DNA from: an uncultured Coriobacteriaceae bacterium
GTDB lineage: Bacteria > Actinomycetota > Coriobacteriia > Coriobacteriales > Atopobiaceae
DNA length: 64,000 nucleotides
Direction: 5' to 3'
NCBI GenBank assembly: GCA_902790135.1
Contig: CADAQM010000002.1
Coordinates: 32,766 to 96,765, forward strand
Shown here: piece by piece, positions 38,999 to 47,866 of the stretch
Layout of the letters: each line of letters opens with the position of its first letter
Numbering within the stretch: the stretch's first letter is position 1
Program-made: the position numbers and the translations under genes
Notes under the pieces: model-generated
Told to the model about the DNA's origin: nothing
Seen by the model: the letters and a program-made list of their open reading frames with translations, nothing else
Databases searched by the model: none

Positions 38999-39067
38999 TT
39001 CGAGGTTGACCTCACCGTGTCTCAACGCAGAGGCCTCACTCGATAAAGATCGAAAGGGAAAGTTACC

Positions 39068-39331
39068 GTGGCAAACATCAAGTCTCAGAAGAAGCGCATC
39101 ATCACCGCCGAGAAGGCACGCAAGCGCAACAAGGCAGTCCGCTCCGAGCTCAAGACCTACATCAAGAAGGTCCGCGCAGCCGTCGAGGCTGGCGACGCCG
39201 AGGCCGCTCAGACCGCTGCCAATGCTGCCAACCGCAAGCTCGACAAGGCTGCTTCCAAGGGCATCATCCACAAGAACCAGGCCGCTAAGCGCAAGAGCGG
39301 CGTTCAGAAGCTCGTCAACACCATCAAGTAG
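39068..39331 (+). CDS. rpsT: 30S ribosomal protein S20
   Basis: 87 residues, [20 protein letters not shown], full length for S20, which binds 16S rRNA. GTG start with AAAGGGAAA upstream. Monocistronic: it has its own extended -10 promoter and a strong terminator 24 bp after the stop. The start-site variation and divergent placement against lepA are common for S20. Confidence 0.97.
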   Translation: MANIKSQKKRIITAEKARKRNKAVRSELKTYIKKVRAAVEAGDAEAAQTAANAANRKLDKAASKGIIHKNQAAKRKSGVQKLVNTIK

Positions 39332-39354
39332 CTTCTGATTCACATCGAGTGAAG

Positions 39355-39396
39355 AAGGCGGGGTCCGAGGTGCTGCTCGGACCCCGCCTTTCTTTT
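39355..39396 (+). terminator. rpsT terminator
   Basis: 15-bp perfect stem (aaggcggggtccgag/ctcggaccccgcctt) followed by TCTTTT. Confidence 0.88.
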
Positions 39397-39433
39397 GCCG
39401 GAATGACACACCAACTCCCACGGAGATTGTGTG

Positions 39434-39474
39434 TCACCAAAACCAGGCCCGCAGTCACATCGGCTGCGGGCCTG
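39434..39474 (-). terminator. kup terminator
   Basis: 11-bp perfect stem (caggcccgcag/ctgcgggcctg, 39444-39474), 25 bp after the kup stop, followed on the minus strand by GGTTTTGG. Confidence 0.65.
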
Positions 39475-39499
39475 CGTCCGTTCGTCTGGATGAGGGGTG

Positions 39500-41701
39500 C
39501 TACTCCCCGTCCTCCTCCATGGTGACGGGTCGGAAGCTTGCCGTATGGCCGCCAATCACGGCTGCGGCAACCACCTCCTCCTCGTACTGATGGGCGTCGC
39601 GCATGGTCTCCGAAAAGATGTCCTCGTCAGCGGCAGCGTTGTGATACTGCTCGTTCTTCTTGGCGATCTTTGCCGGAATCTCCACGTAGGCCAGCTTGTG
39701 CTGGCGCTTGGCACGAGCGAACAGCGGCACGTACTCGATGATGACCGAGGAGTTCTCGAGGCCATACCACTCGACAGGAGAGCCACAGATGCGCCTGATA
39801 GCGTACTTGGCACCGAGCACGGTGCGGTCGACCTCGGAGATGTCGTTGGAGGCGGAGGGCATCTTGCGAATCATGCAGAACCTGAAGTCGCCCACGTCAC
39901 CCGAGGTGCGGTAGATGGAATAGCGACGGTGCTGCGGCGCGAGCCTGCCCTGGCTCACCATGGTCTCGACAATCTGGTACAGGTACTCGTTAACGCGCTG
40001 GTTGACGCGGAATCCCAGGCGCAGCTGCACCTTGAAGACAAAGTTGGTGCCAAAGTCGTTGACCGAGAACTCGTGGGTGTAGGGCTCATCGGTGACCTGC
40101 ACGTTGAGGAACCAGTACGCACGCGCACGCTTGGGACGCTTGTTGAGGATCGAGTAGAGGATGTCGCGGTCGAGGCGCTCGAGCGAGCGGTCGTTGGTCA
40201 GGAAGACCAGGTTGTCCGCGATAAAGGGCAGCTCGTCGTCGACGCGAAGCGCGCCAAGCTGGTCGATGTACTCGCGCACGGACAAATAGACGCTCTGCGT
40301 GCGCTCGATGGCCGTGCCACGGCGCCAGATGTACATGATCAGGAAGATCGAGAAGGCCAGAAGCACCGTCACGTAGCCACCATGGAAGAACTTGGTGAGG
40401 CTGGACACGAAGAACATCATCTCGATGGCGCCGAAGGCGATGGCAAACAGAACCGCGACGGCCGGCATCTTGCGAATCTGAGAGAGGTACATGAAGAGCA
40501 AGGCGGTCGTCATGAGCATGGTGACCGTGATGGCCAGGCCGTAGGCGGCTTCCATGTGCTCGGAGGTCCTGAACAGGAGCACGACAAAGATGCAGCCCAC
40601 CCAGAGGATGCTGTTGACCAGCGGAATGTAGAGCTGGCCCTTGTTCTCGGAGGGGTAGTTGATCTTCATGTGCGGCATCAGGTCGAGGCGGATGGCCTCG
40701 GAGATGATCGAGAACGAGCCGGTGATGAGCGCCTGGGACGCAATGATCGCGGCGAAGGTGGAGAGCACCACGGCAAAGATGCGCACGCGCTCGGGGAGCA
40801 TCTGGAAGAAGGGGTTGAGGTCGGGGATGGCACCCAGAGCCTGGTCAGACTGATGGCTCACGATCCACGCGCCCTGCCCGAGGTAGTTAATGATGAGGGC
40901 CGCCTTGACAAAAGGCCAGCTCACGTAGATGTTCGGCTTGCCAACATGACCCATGTCCGAGTACAGGGCCTCTGCGCCCGTGGTGCAGAGGAAGACGTTG
41001 CCCAGGACCATGATGCCCGCGTTGTTGAGCTTGGAATCGAACAGGAACATGATGCCATGCAGAGGGTTGATTGCACGCAGGACGTTGATGTCGCCCAGGA
41101 TGTTGATGGCGCCAGAAACGGCGAGGAACCCGAACCAGAGCGTCATGATGGGGCCGAAGCCCTTACCAATGGTGGAGGTGCCAGCGCGCTGGACCATGAA
41201 GAGGCCGCACAGGATGGCGATCGTGATCAGAACGACGATCGACTGGTTGTCGCCAATCACCTGATGGACCGCATCGATGGTGCGCAGGCCCTCGATGGCC
41301 GAGGTGACCGTAACGGCTGGCGTGAGGATGCCGTCAGCGAGAAGCGCGGCACCTCCCACCATGGCGGGAACGATCAGCACTTTGCCACAATGCTTGACTA
41401 AGCTGTAGAGCGCAAAAATACCGCCCTCGTTGTGGTTGTCGGCCTTCATGGCAATCAAGACGTACTTGACGGTGGTGATGAGCGTCATCGTCCAGATGAT
41501 CAGCGAAAGCGCGCCGACCACGACATCCTGGCTCATGGTGTGAAGGCCACCGTTTCCGCTCATGATGGCCTTGAGCGTGTACATCGGCGAGGTGCCGATG
41601 TCGCCATAGACGACGCCCAAGGTGACCAGAATCATGCCCGCAGACAGCGGGATTCCAGATTGGTGCTTGGACGGCGTATGCTCCTTGGTAGTTTTTTCCA
41701 T
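39500..41701 (-). CDS. kup: KUP/HAK family potassium uptake permease
   Basis: 733 residues from the ATG with a TGGAGTGG site; the 20 upstream codons are not conserved. About 12 membrane helices, opening with the family signature LVTLGVVYGDIGTSPMYTLK, then a cytoplasmic C-terminal domain of about 250 residues. KUP proteins take up K+ with protons. It is divergent from a small membrane ORF and a KdpD/KdpE-like pair. The shared intergenic region holds direct repeats likely to bind the response regulator, so K+-responsive control is probable but inferred. Confidence 0.95.
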   Translation of the reverse strand: MEKTTKEHTPSKHQSGIPLSAGMILVTLGVVYGDIGTSPMYTLKAIMSGNGGLHTMSQDVVVGALSLIIWTMTLITTVKYVLIAMKADNHNEGGIFALYSLVKHCGKVLIVPAMVGGAALLADGILTPAVTVTSAIEGLRTIDAVHQVIGDNQSIVVLITIAILCGLFMVQRAGTSTIGKGFGPIMTLWFGFLAVSGAINILGDINVLRAINPLHGIMFLFDSKLNNAGIMVLGNVFLCTTGAEALYSDMGHVGKPNIYVSWPFVKAALIINYLGQGAWIVSHQSDQALGAIPDLNPFFQMLPERVRIFAVVLSTFAAIIASQALITGSFSIISEAIRLDLMPHMKINYPSENKGQLYIPLVNSILWVGCIFVVLLFRTSEHMEAAYGLAITVTMLMTTALLFMYLSQIRKMPAVAVLFAIAFGAIEMMFFVSSLTKFFHGGYVTVLLAFSIFLIMYIWRRGTAIERTQSVYLSVREYIDQLGALRVDDELPFIADNLVFLTNDRSLERLDRDILYSILNKRPKRARAYWFLNVQVTDEPYTHEFSVNDFGTNFVFKVQLRLGFRVNQRVNEYLYQIVETMVSQGRLAPQHRRYSIYRTSGDVGDFRFCMIRKMPSASNDISEVDRTVLGAKYAIRRICGSPVEWYGLENSSVIIEYVPLFARAKRQHKLAYVEIPAKIAKKNEQYHNAAADEDIFSETMRDAHQYEEEVVAAAVIGGHTASFRPVTMEEDGE

Positions 41702-41730
41702 ACCACTCCAATCAGAGACCTTCAGTCTCG

Positions 41731-41746
41731 AGGCACAGCTGTGCCT
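41731..41746. repeat. 16-bp palindrome in the kup leader
   Basis: Perfect inverted repeat AGGCACAGCTGTGCCT, 30 bp before the kup start and next to a second small hairpin (gagac/gtctc, 41715-41729). It may be an operator or a leader RNA stem. Confidence 0.55.
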
Positions 41747-41759
41747 ACTATGATGGGGC

Positions 41760-41765
41760 AATCTA
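41760..41765 (-). promoter_or_regulatory. Weak candidate kup -10
   Basis: Minus strand TGCTAGATT (-10 TAGATT), with a poor -35 (GCCACA, 41783-41788). The four-copy repeat array lies just upstream of this position, as expected for an activator. Confidence 0.3.
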
Positions 41766-41811
41766 GCACGCGGAGCGACGGATGTGGCTCCGCGCCCCTC
41801 AGCGGACGGCT

Positions 41812-41855
41812 CTTTATGTTTGCTTTATGTCTCCTTTATGTCGCCTTTAGGTCAC
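41812..41855. promoter_or_regulatory. Four 11-bp direct repeats, candidate KdpE-type operator
   Basis: CTTTATGT occurs at 41812, 41823 and 41834 and CTTTAGGT at 41845, exactly 11 bp apart. This tandem 11-bp spacing is the binding mode of OmpR/PhoB-type response regulators such as the KdpE-like protein encoded nearby. It lies about 110 bp upstream of kup. Confidence 0.6.
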
Positions 41856-41898
41856 TTGGAATGAGACCCAACTCTCATGGACCCCTATCACCTGCGAC

Positions 41899-41951
41899 GT
41901 TTATCCGAGCTTTACACGAAAGGGCAAATCCTTAGCTCGTCTTTAGCCGCC
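41899..41951. promoter_or_regulatory. Two further pairs of 11-bp-spaced repeats
   Basis: GTTTATCC (41899) and CTTTACAC (41910), then CCTTAGCT (41930) and CTTTAGCC (41941): two weaker pairs with the same 11-bp spacing and the same CTTTA core. They lie 60-110 bp upstream of the small ORF leading into the kdpDE-like genes. Confidence 0.42.
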
Positions 41952-42010
41952 ATGCGCTTCACTTGCACAAATTGGCTGATGAAAGCACTGGCAGACAGGG
42001 AGTTTGAGCC

Positions 42011-42181
42011 ATGGCCAACAACAAGGGCGCAGAGGCCACTCGCTTGGTCAGGACGTCGGAGTTTCTCCCCGCCGACGAGACCGACCTCTTCTTCGTGTCG
42101 CCACACGTCTCCAAAGCATCGCCCATAGTCGCAAGCCTCGTGCTGACGGCCGTCGTTTGTGCCATACTCTCCCTCATCTAA
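42011..42181 (+). CDS. Small single-span membrane protein
   Basis: 56 residues, MANNKGAEATRLVRTSEFLP at the N-terminus and one hydrophobic helix at the C-terminus (about residues 37-56, SPIVASLVLTAVVCAILSL). ATG start with GGGAG 9 bp upstream. It lies between the operator-like repeats and the KdpD-like kinase gene, 45 bp before the latter, in the same direction, so it is probably co-transcribed. I do not recognise the family. A small partner of the kinase or of Kup is possible; that is inference. Confidence 0.6.
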   Translation: MANNKGAEATRLVRTSEFLPADETDLFFVSPHVSKASPIVASLVLTAVVCAILSLI

Positions 42182-42226
42182 CTGGCTGCTCCCACGTCGC
42201 GCGACGTTGGGTTGGTGGAGGATGAG

Positions 42227-43357
42227 GTGCCTGGTTCTTCGCGAGAGAGTCTTGTTGACACCCTGGCTGGGATTCAATCGCTGGTCGAGGGTCGCTCGGG
42301 CATGAGCGTCGTGCTCAACACCGGAATCGTGCTGCTGTGTCAGGCCATGACCAGCCTACTCGCCATCGCGCTTGACGGACTTGGCCTGCCCGATGCCACC
42401 AACGTCATAGTCTTTGTCCTGGGCGTGCTGGTTACCACCATTCTCACCAATGGCCTCGGCTACAGCCTCATGGCATCCCTGGCCTCCATCCTCAGCTACA
42501 ACTTCTTCCTCATCGCGCCGCGCTTCTCCCTCGCCATCGACGGACTTGGCTATCTGGGCACCATCGGCGCGATGATCGTGTTCGCACTTCTCGCGAACTA
42601 TCTGGTGTCGAGACTCAGGAGGAGCGCCCGCCAATTTACCGAGGCCTCCCTCATCGCCCAGCGCGAGCAGCTGCGCGCCAACATGCTGCGCTCGGTCAGC
42701 CACGACCTGCGCACTCCCCTCACCTCCATCATCGGCAACGCGGAGATGCTGCTCGACGAGGAGGCGCATCTGGAGGAGGACTCGCGCAGGCAGTTGGTCG
42801 AGGACATCCGTGACGACGCGACCTGGCTGCGCACGATGGTGGAGAACCTCCTGGCGGTGACGCGCATCGAGGATGGCAACATCCCGCTGGACCTGGGCAT
42901 CGAGCTCGTGGACGACGTCATCGAGGAGGCCATGCGCCACATAAGCCGCGACGCGAAGGGCCATCAGATCTTGGTTGAGCCCTCGAAGGAGCTGCTTCTG
43001 GCCAAGATGGATCCCCAGGTCATCGTGCAGGTCATCGTCAACCTCGTGGACAACGCCATCGCGCACACCCAGCTTGGCTCGACCATCACCATATCCTCGA
43101 TGCGCGAAGGCCGCATGGCAGCCATATCCGTGGCGGACGACGGCCCTGGAATCGCCGAGGAGGACAAGCGTCACATCTTCGAGCTCTTCTACACTGGTGG
43201 CGACGCGGACTCTGCACGCGGCACGGGAATTGGCCTTGCCCTGTGCAAGTCGGTAGTGGAAGCCCATGGGGGCACCATTCGCGTGGAGGATGTCGTCCCG
43301 CACGGGTCACGCTTCGTCTTTACCCTTCCTGCTGAGGAGGTCATCGCCTATGTCTGA
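42227..43357 (+). CDS. KdpD-like sensor histidine kinase (short form)
   Basis: 376 residues from a GTG preceded by GGAGG at 5 bp; a TTG at 42212 is an alternative. Four membrane helices of the KdpD/DUF4118 type (about 33-130), then HisKA with His159 in SVSHDLRTPLT, and an HATPase domain (NLVDNAIAHT, DDGPGIAEEDK, RGTGIGLAL). Unlike full KdpD it lacks the N-terminal KdpD and universal-stress-protein sensor domains. It overlaps the response-regulator gene by 8 bp. No kdpFABC genes are in view. Confidence 0.9.
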   Translation: MPGSSRESLVDTLAGIQSLVEGRSGMSVVLNTGIVLLCQAMTSLLAIALDGLGLPDATNVIVFVLGVLVTTILTNGLGYSLMASLASILSYNFFLIAPRFSLAIDGLGYLGTIGAMIVFALLANYLVSRLRRSARQFTEASLIAQREQLRANMLRSVSHDLRTPLTSIIGNAEMLLDEEAHLEEDSRRQLVEDIRDDATWLRTMVENLLAVTRIEDGNIPLDLGIELVDDVIEEAMRHISRDAKGHQILVEPSKELLLAKMDPQVIVQVIVNLVDNAIAHTQLGSTITISSMREGRMAAISVADDGPGIAEEDKRHIFELFYTGGDADSARGTGIGLALCKSVVEAHGGTIRVEDVVPHGSRFVFTLPAEEVIAYV

Positions 43358-44057
43358 GCACGGCAGCCACTCCATCCTGGTCGTAGAGGACGACCCGGCA
43401 GTCCGCAACCTCATCTCCACCGCGCTCGAGTCGCGCGGCTACCAGTACTCGACGGCGGAGACGGGCAAAGCTGCCATCGCGGCAGCTGCCACGACCTCCC
43501 CCGACATCGTCCTGCTCGACTTGGGGCTTCCCGACGTCGATGGAGTGGACGTGATCCGTCGCATCCGCACGTGGTCGAACATGCCCATCATCGTGATCTC
43601 GGCTCGTTCGGACGACTCCGACAAGATCGATGCGCTGGACGCCGGCGCAGACGACTACCTGACAAAGCCCTTCTCAGTCGGTGAGCTGCTGGCCCGCCTG
43701 CGCATGACCGAGAGGCACCTCGGGTACATGGCCGAGGACGCGGCACCGCAGAAGTCAGTGTTCACCAATGGTGGGCTCGTCATCGACTATGCTGCCGGAA
43801 CAGTCAAGCTCGAAGGCAGGCAGTTGCATCTGACGCCCATGGAGTACAAGCTCCTCTGCCTCCTGGCGCAGAACACCGACCGAGTGCTTACCCATCAGTA
43901 CATCCTCAAGGAGGTCTGGGGCACCTCGCAGGACGGTGACTTGGCATCGCTGCGCGTCTTCATGGGCACGCTGCGCAAGAAGATCGAGGAGAGCCCCTCC
44001 CGACCGCGCTACATCCAGACGCATGTCGGCGTCGGCTATCGCATGGTACGCGTATAA
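43350..44057 (+). CDS. KdpE-like response regulator
   Basis: 235 residues from the ATG overlapping the kinase stop. The receiver domain has Asp57 in IVLLDLGLPDVDG and Lys in LTKPFSVGELLARL; the OmpR/PhoB winged helix follows (LTPMEYKLLCLLAQNTDRVL, IQTHVGVGYRMV). It is closest in pattern to KdpE. It would bind 11-bp-spaced direct repeats, which are present upstream of kup and of this operon. A target other than K+ genes cannot be excluded. Confidence 0.92.
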   Translation: MSEHGSHSILVVEDDPAVRNLISTALESRGYQYSTAETGKAAIAAAATTSPDIVLLDLGLPDVDGVDVIRRIRTWSNMPIIVISARSDDSDKIDALDAGADDYLTKPFSVGELLARLRMTERHLGYMAEDAAPQKSVFTNGGLVIDYAAGTVKLEGRQLHLTPMEYKLLCLLAQNTDRVLTHQYILKEVWGTSQDGDLASLRVFMGTLRKKIEESPSRPRYIQTHVGVGYRMVRV

Positions 44058-44102
44058 GGGGCGGCGCGCAGGATAGGGTGCCGTCTGGCTGAGGTTTAAG
44101 GC

Positions 44103-45446
44103 TTACGAGGCAGAACCGCACACGCGGAGAATCAGGCGTGTGAACTCCGTCCGCTCGTCCGAACCGGTCTTGAGCGCCCGGTCGCATTGTGCGCAGGCAT
44201 CGAGGGCATCTGCCAGCTCGCCTCGCTTGAAGCCCGCTGCCCAGCGCTGGTGGTTCTTCACCTGCCACCCCTGTTTGCCGAGCACTGACGCCACGTCGCC
44301 CGCCTGCCCCCGAGCTGCCAGAGACTGCGTGCAGACCAACTCGCGCAGACGCTCCACCAAAAACGTGACCAAGGCGATCTCCGAAGGCTTCTGCATGAGG
44401 TTGTAGAGCTCGAGGGCCCGCCGCGCATCGCGTGCGCACACGGCATCGAGGAAGACCCAGGGCTTCACCTCGGCGATGCGCGTGACGTAGCGCTCTACGT
44501 CTGCGCGCGTGATGACCCCGGCACTGCGGCAGAGCTCGCTCAGGGTGCCAATCTGCCGGTCGAGCATGGTGGTCGACTCCCCCACGCGGGCAATCAGCTC
44601 ATCGGCCGCCGCGTTGTCGATGCGCATGCCCCTGGCCTGCGCCATGCGCGCCAAACGCTTGGGAAGGTCCCAACGCTTTGCGGGCGAGCAGTCGATGACC
44701 GACTTTGCGCCAAGTGCGGCCATAGCTTTGTAGAGCTTCGTCGTCTTTGCCAGCTTCTCGGCCACCAGGCAGAGGATGCAGCTGGGGTTTGGGTCCTTGA
44801 GGTAGGCCACCAGCGCGTCTGATACCGGCTTGGAGAGGCGGTCGGCCCCCGTCACGACGACCAGCCTGAACCCCGAGCCAAAGGGCATGGTGTTGAGCGA
44901 CGAGAGCAGCTCCTGCGGCTCAAGGTCCGAACTCGCAGGACGCTCGTCGAGGTTGAAGGCCTCGAATCCCGGCTCGAGGCGACGCTTGAGCCTGGAGACC
45001 GCCTCCTTGGCCTTGAGCTCGTCCGAACCCGCTATGAGATAGGCGGGAAGCAGCGTGCAGTCGACAACCGAACCCTCACCAACCTCGGCAACAGCCTTGT
45101 ATAGCGGTTGAATCTTGCCTGCATCTTCTGCAACTAAGCAGAGCACGGTTTTTGGATTTGGGCGTTTAAGGTAGAGAGTAAGCTCTTTGGCCACCGATCC
45201 AGAAAGGTGGCTAGCATCTGTCACAAGGACCAGCCTGAATCCCGACCCCTCGGGTTGAGCCTTCAGTGAATCGAACAGCCTCTGTGTATCAAGGGCTCCA
45301 CTCGCAGGAATCTCATCAAAGTTGGCAACTTCGAATCCTGGTTCAAGATGCTGCTTGAGCCAAGAGATCGATTCCCTTGCTTTGAACACGTTGGGTCCAA
45401 CTATGAGATAGGCGGGAAGCAGCCCGCCACGAACGTCCTGCGCCAT
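44103..45446 (-). CDS. holA: DNA polymerase III delta subunit with duplicated N-terminal domain
   Basis: 447 residues from the ATG with an AAAGGAGG site 5 bp upstream; an ATG eight codons earlier overlapping comEC is less likely. Delta opens the sliding clamp in the clamp-loader complex and is usually about 330-350 residues. Here the first ~123 residues of domain I occur twice in tandem (LLPAYLIVGPNVFKARES and LLPAYLIAGSDELKAKEA), followed by one normal helical and collar region (RWDLPKRLARMAQARGMRI onward). I count 69 of 123 identical residues with no gaps. The second copy looks more canonical. It follows comEC as in many bacteria. Confidence 0.85.
   Translation of the reverse strand: MAQDVRGGLLPAYLIVGPNVFKARESISWLKQHLEPGFEVANFDEIPASGALDTQRLFDSLKAQPEGSGFRLVLVTDASHLSGSVAKELTLYLKRPNPKTVLCLVAEDAGKIQPLYKAVAEVGEGSVVDCTLLPAYLIAGSDELKAKEAVSRLKRRLEPGFEAFNLDERPASSDLEPQELLSSLNTMPFGSGFRLVVVTGADRLSKPVSDALVAYLKDPNPSCILCLVAEKLAKTTKLYKAMAALGAKSVIDCSPAKRWDLPKRLARMAQARGMRIDNAAADELIARVGESTTMLDRQIGTLSELCRSAGVITRADVERYVTRIAEVKPWVFLDAVCARDARRALELYNLMQKPSEIALVTFLVERLRELVCTQSLAARGQAGDVASVLGKQGWQVKNHQRWAAGFKRGELADALDACAQCDRALKTGSDERTEFTRLILRVCGSAS
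44685..45422 (-). repeat. 369-bp tandem duplication inside holA
   Basis: Copy 1 is 45054-45422 and copy 2 is 44685-45053, directly abutting and in frame. A 20-base match, ctatgagataggcgggaagc on the plus strand, recurs at the copy starts. Copy 1 is visibly more AT-rich than copy 2. Confidence 0.85.
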
Positions 45447-45469
45447 ACTGGCCTCCTTTGCACCGACCA

Positions 45470-47866
45470 TTATGACAGGTCATCCAACTTACGGGACTGG
45501 GCAATGACGCGAAGGCCTGAAGAGCCTGGCCGCACGTCGACGTCACCCACGTCCTTGGTGCAGAGAAAGACCGCACCAGCGCGCTGAAGCACCTCCACGC
45601 ACTCGGGCGACGGGTGGCCGTAGTCGTTGCCCTCCCCCGCGCTGGCCACCGCAAGCTCGGGCGCAAGCGCGCATGCCTGCCCATAGGCGATCGAGACCTT
45701 CGAGCCATGATGGCCCACCTTGAGGAGGTCGATGTCGGCAAGGTCTCCCGCGGACAGGATCCGCCCAAGCTCGTCTTGCTCCGCATCTCCCGTGAGCAGC
45801 GCAGAGAGGGTCGCTCGGCCCCGTCCGTACGAGACCGCAAGCTCTATGGACTCGCTGTTCTCGTCCCCATCGACCTCCTCGTGCGGCCACACCATGCGCA
45901 GCCCAAAGCCGCCAGCCCGCAGGGTGTCTCCGTAGGCGATCTCGGTTGGGCTCCGACCTGTCAAATCGTGGCAGGCATCCATGAGCTCCTGGGGCATGAC
46001 ATCCCCCACGCCCTGTGCCACGACCACCCGCTCGCACGCGACGCAGCCCACCAGATCGTCCAAGCCCCCATAGTGATCGTCATGAAGATGTGTCAGGACG
46101 ACGGCGTCGAGATGCATCACGTGGTTTCGAGCAAGGGCGTCAGCCACGGCTGCATCGGGACCGGTGTCGACCAGGACCGCCGACGCGCCATCCTGCACCA
46201 GGATCGCGTCGCCCTGACCTATGTCAAGAACCACGACGCGGGCGGGCATGAGGTAGCGCCAGCGGCCCAGGAGAAGCGCCACAATGGCGAGCATGGCCGC
46301 ACACAGCCTGAGAAGCCCCCGTCGCTCGACCTTGGGCCACCAGGCTAGCCATCCCGCAAGCAGGAGGGGCACGGCGAGCCCCATTGGAGCTGCAATGGCT
46401 GCCGTCGACACCGACGCAAACGGCAAGCGCGCCAGCGACCGCACGCCCACACAGAGCGGCTGTGCAAGCAGGTCGCATGCCCCAAGGAGCACATCGCATG
46501 CCAGAGGCAGCGGAATCGCCATGCAGACGAGGAGTCCCAGTGTCATGAGGACGCTCATCAGGGGTCCTGCCAGCAGATTCGCAAGGGGTGCCACGAGCGA
46601 GAGTCGCCCGAAGACCGTTGCCACGACAGGCAGCGTCACCAGCTGGCACACCAAGGTCGCAGCCAGGGTGTCGCGCGCCGCGTCGTACGTCTTCTGAATC
46701 CTCCTTCGCACAGACGAGGCAACGAACCTTGGAAGGCGGGGACACGGGGCGATCACACCCAGCACGTAGCTTGCATGCGCATTGAGCAGGCACAGGCCCA
46801 CCACCGAGCCCACCGAGAGCACGAAGGCCAACTGGCTCACCAGAGTGGGATCCATAAGCGCCATTGCCAGCGCGACCACGCTCACCGACGAGAGCGCGTG
46901 GGAGCGCCTGCCCGCTGTCTGCGCTCCAAAGGCCACCAGCGACATGGCCCACGCGCGCAGGGCAGACAGCGGCGCACCGCAGCAGAGAACGAATACGCCT
47001 GTCGCGAGCGCAAGGATCACCGTCCGAGCGTGCGGGCCCAGCTCGAGAGCCTCAAGCAGCCGAGACACCACAGCCGCCACCACGCCCAGGTGAGCCCCCG
47101 AGACCGCAATGAGGTGCGCGATCCCACAGGCGGCAAAGGCATCCGAGAGGCCCAGCCCGTCGAGTGCCTCGCGGCTTGCGCAGACGCACCCCGCCACCAG
47201 TGCCCTGCCCTCGCCTTCCGACGGGTCTATCCGCCCCAGCATGGCACGACGCAGTCCCAAGACGAGGCCCTCCACGCCCCCAGCGTCCCGCGAGCTTAGC
47301 ACGCGTACGACGAGCACGGTTCCGCAGATGCCCTGCGCCCAGTTCGACCGTCCGAAGTCGTCATCCGTCGGCGGCGAGAAGCGCCCGACGCAGGTAAGCC
47401 ACTCCCCACGTCGAAGGCGCTCCTTCGAGGTGAGCCACACGCGCATGCGGGAAATCCCCTCCCCCTCCGCACGTGCCAGGCAGCGGTACCCGTACGAGCT
47501 CTCTCGTGCGTCGGACACCACCTTGATCTGCCATTGGGAGACGGCGCTCGCCTGCATGCGCGCCACTGCGACATGCTGGCGCGCACAAGCGAAAAACGCC
47601 CCAAGAAAGGCCAGGCAACAGGCAAGCGCGAGCACCGAGATCCGAATCCTTGTCCCAGAAGGCCTTCTCCTCGACAGGAGGGCTGACACCACGCCAAGAC
47701 CCGCGCTTCCCAGCAGGCTCACCAACACACCGAGGAGGCACGAGCGAAGCGTAGCCGAGAATCCCCATCCCATGACCGCCGTGTCGCAGAGCCACGCTCC
47801 CGCCAACGCCCAGAGGGTCAGTGGCAGGGCGGGTCGCGGCGGGCGATCTCGTACGCCCTCATACAC
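45470..47866 (-). CDS. comEC: ComEC/Rec2 competence protein
   Basis: 798 residues. DNA-uptake channel and nuclease. Hydrophobic N-terminal region, the central competence domain with many helices (HLIAVSGAHLGVVAAVVSRL), and a C-terminal metallo-beta-lactamase-like domain (VLDIGQGDAILVQDG, THLHDDHYGGL, KVGHHGSKVS). GTG start overlapping the comEA stop. The intact frame suggests a functional protein; whether the cell is naturally competent is unknown. Confidence 0.93.
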   Translation of the reverse strand: MYEGVRDRPPRPALPLTLWALAGAWLCDTAVMGWGFSATLRSCLLGVLVSLLGSAGLGVVSALLSRRRPSGTRIRISVLALACCLAFLGAFFACARQHVAVARMQASAVSQWQIKVVSDARESSYGYRCLARAEGEGISRMRVWLTSKERLRRGEWLTCVGRFSPPTDDDFGRSNWAQGICGTVLVVRVLSSRDAGGVEGLVLGLRRAMLGRIDPSEGEGRALVAGCVCASREALDGLGLSDAFAACGIAHLIAVSGAHLGVVAAVVSRLLEALELGPHARTVILALATGVFVLCCGAPLSALRAWAMSLVAFGAQTAGRRSHALSSVSVVALAMALMDPTLVSQLAFVLSVGSVVGLCLLNAHASYVLGVIAPCPRLPRFVASSVRRRIQKTYDAARDTLAATLVCQLVTLPVVATVFGRLSLVAPLANLLAGPLMSVLMTLGLLVCMAIPLPLACDVLLGACDLLAQPLCVGVRSLARLPFASVSTAAIAAPMGLAVPLLLAGWLAWWPKVERRGLLRLCAAMLAIVALLLGRWRYLMPARVVVLDIGQGDAILVQDGASAVLVDTGPDAAVADALARNHVMHLDAVVLTHLHDDHYGGLDDLVGCVACERVVVAQGVGDVMPQELMDACHDLTGRSPTEIAYGDTLRAGGFGLRMVWPHEEVDGDENSESIELAVSYGRGRATLSALLTGDAEQDELGRILSAGDLADIDLLKVGHHGSKVSIAYGQACALAPELAVASAGEGNDYGHPSPECVEVLQRAGAVFLCTKDVGDVDVRPGSSGLRVIAQSRKLDDLS

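Noticed and set aside
39497..41401. 634-codon open frame antisense to kup
   Set aside because: His/Asp/Gly-rich nonsense composition typical of a complement-frame shadow.
41702..41765. c-di-AMP (ydaO-type) riboswitch in the kup leader
   Set aside because: The leader is only about 50 nt; the riboswitch needs well over 100 nt. Only a palindrome and a short hairpin are present.
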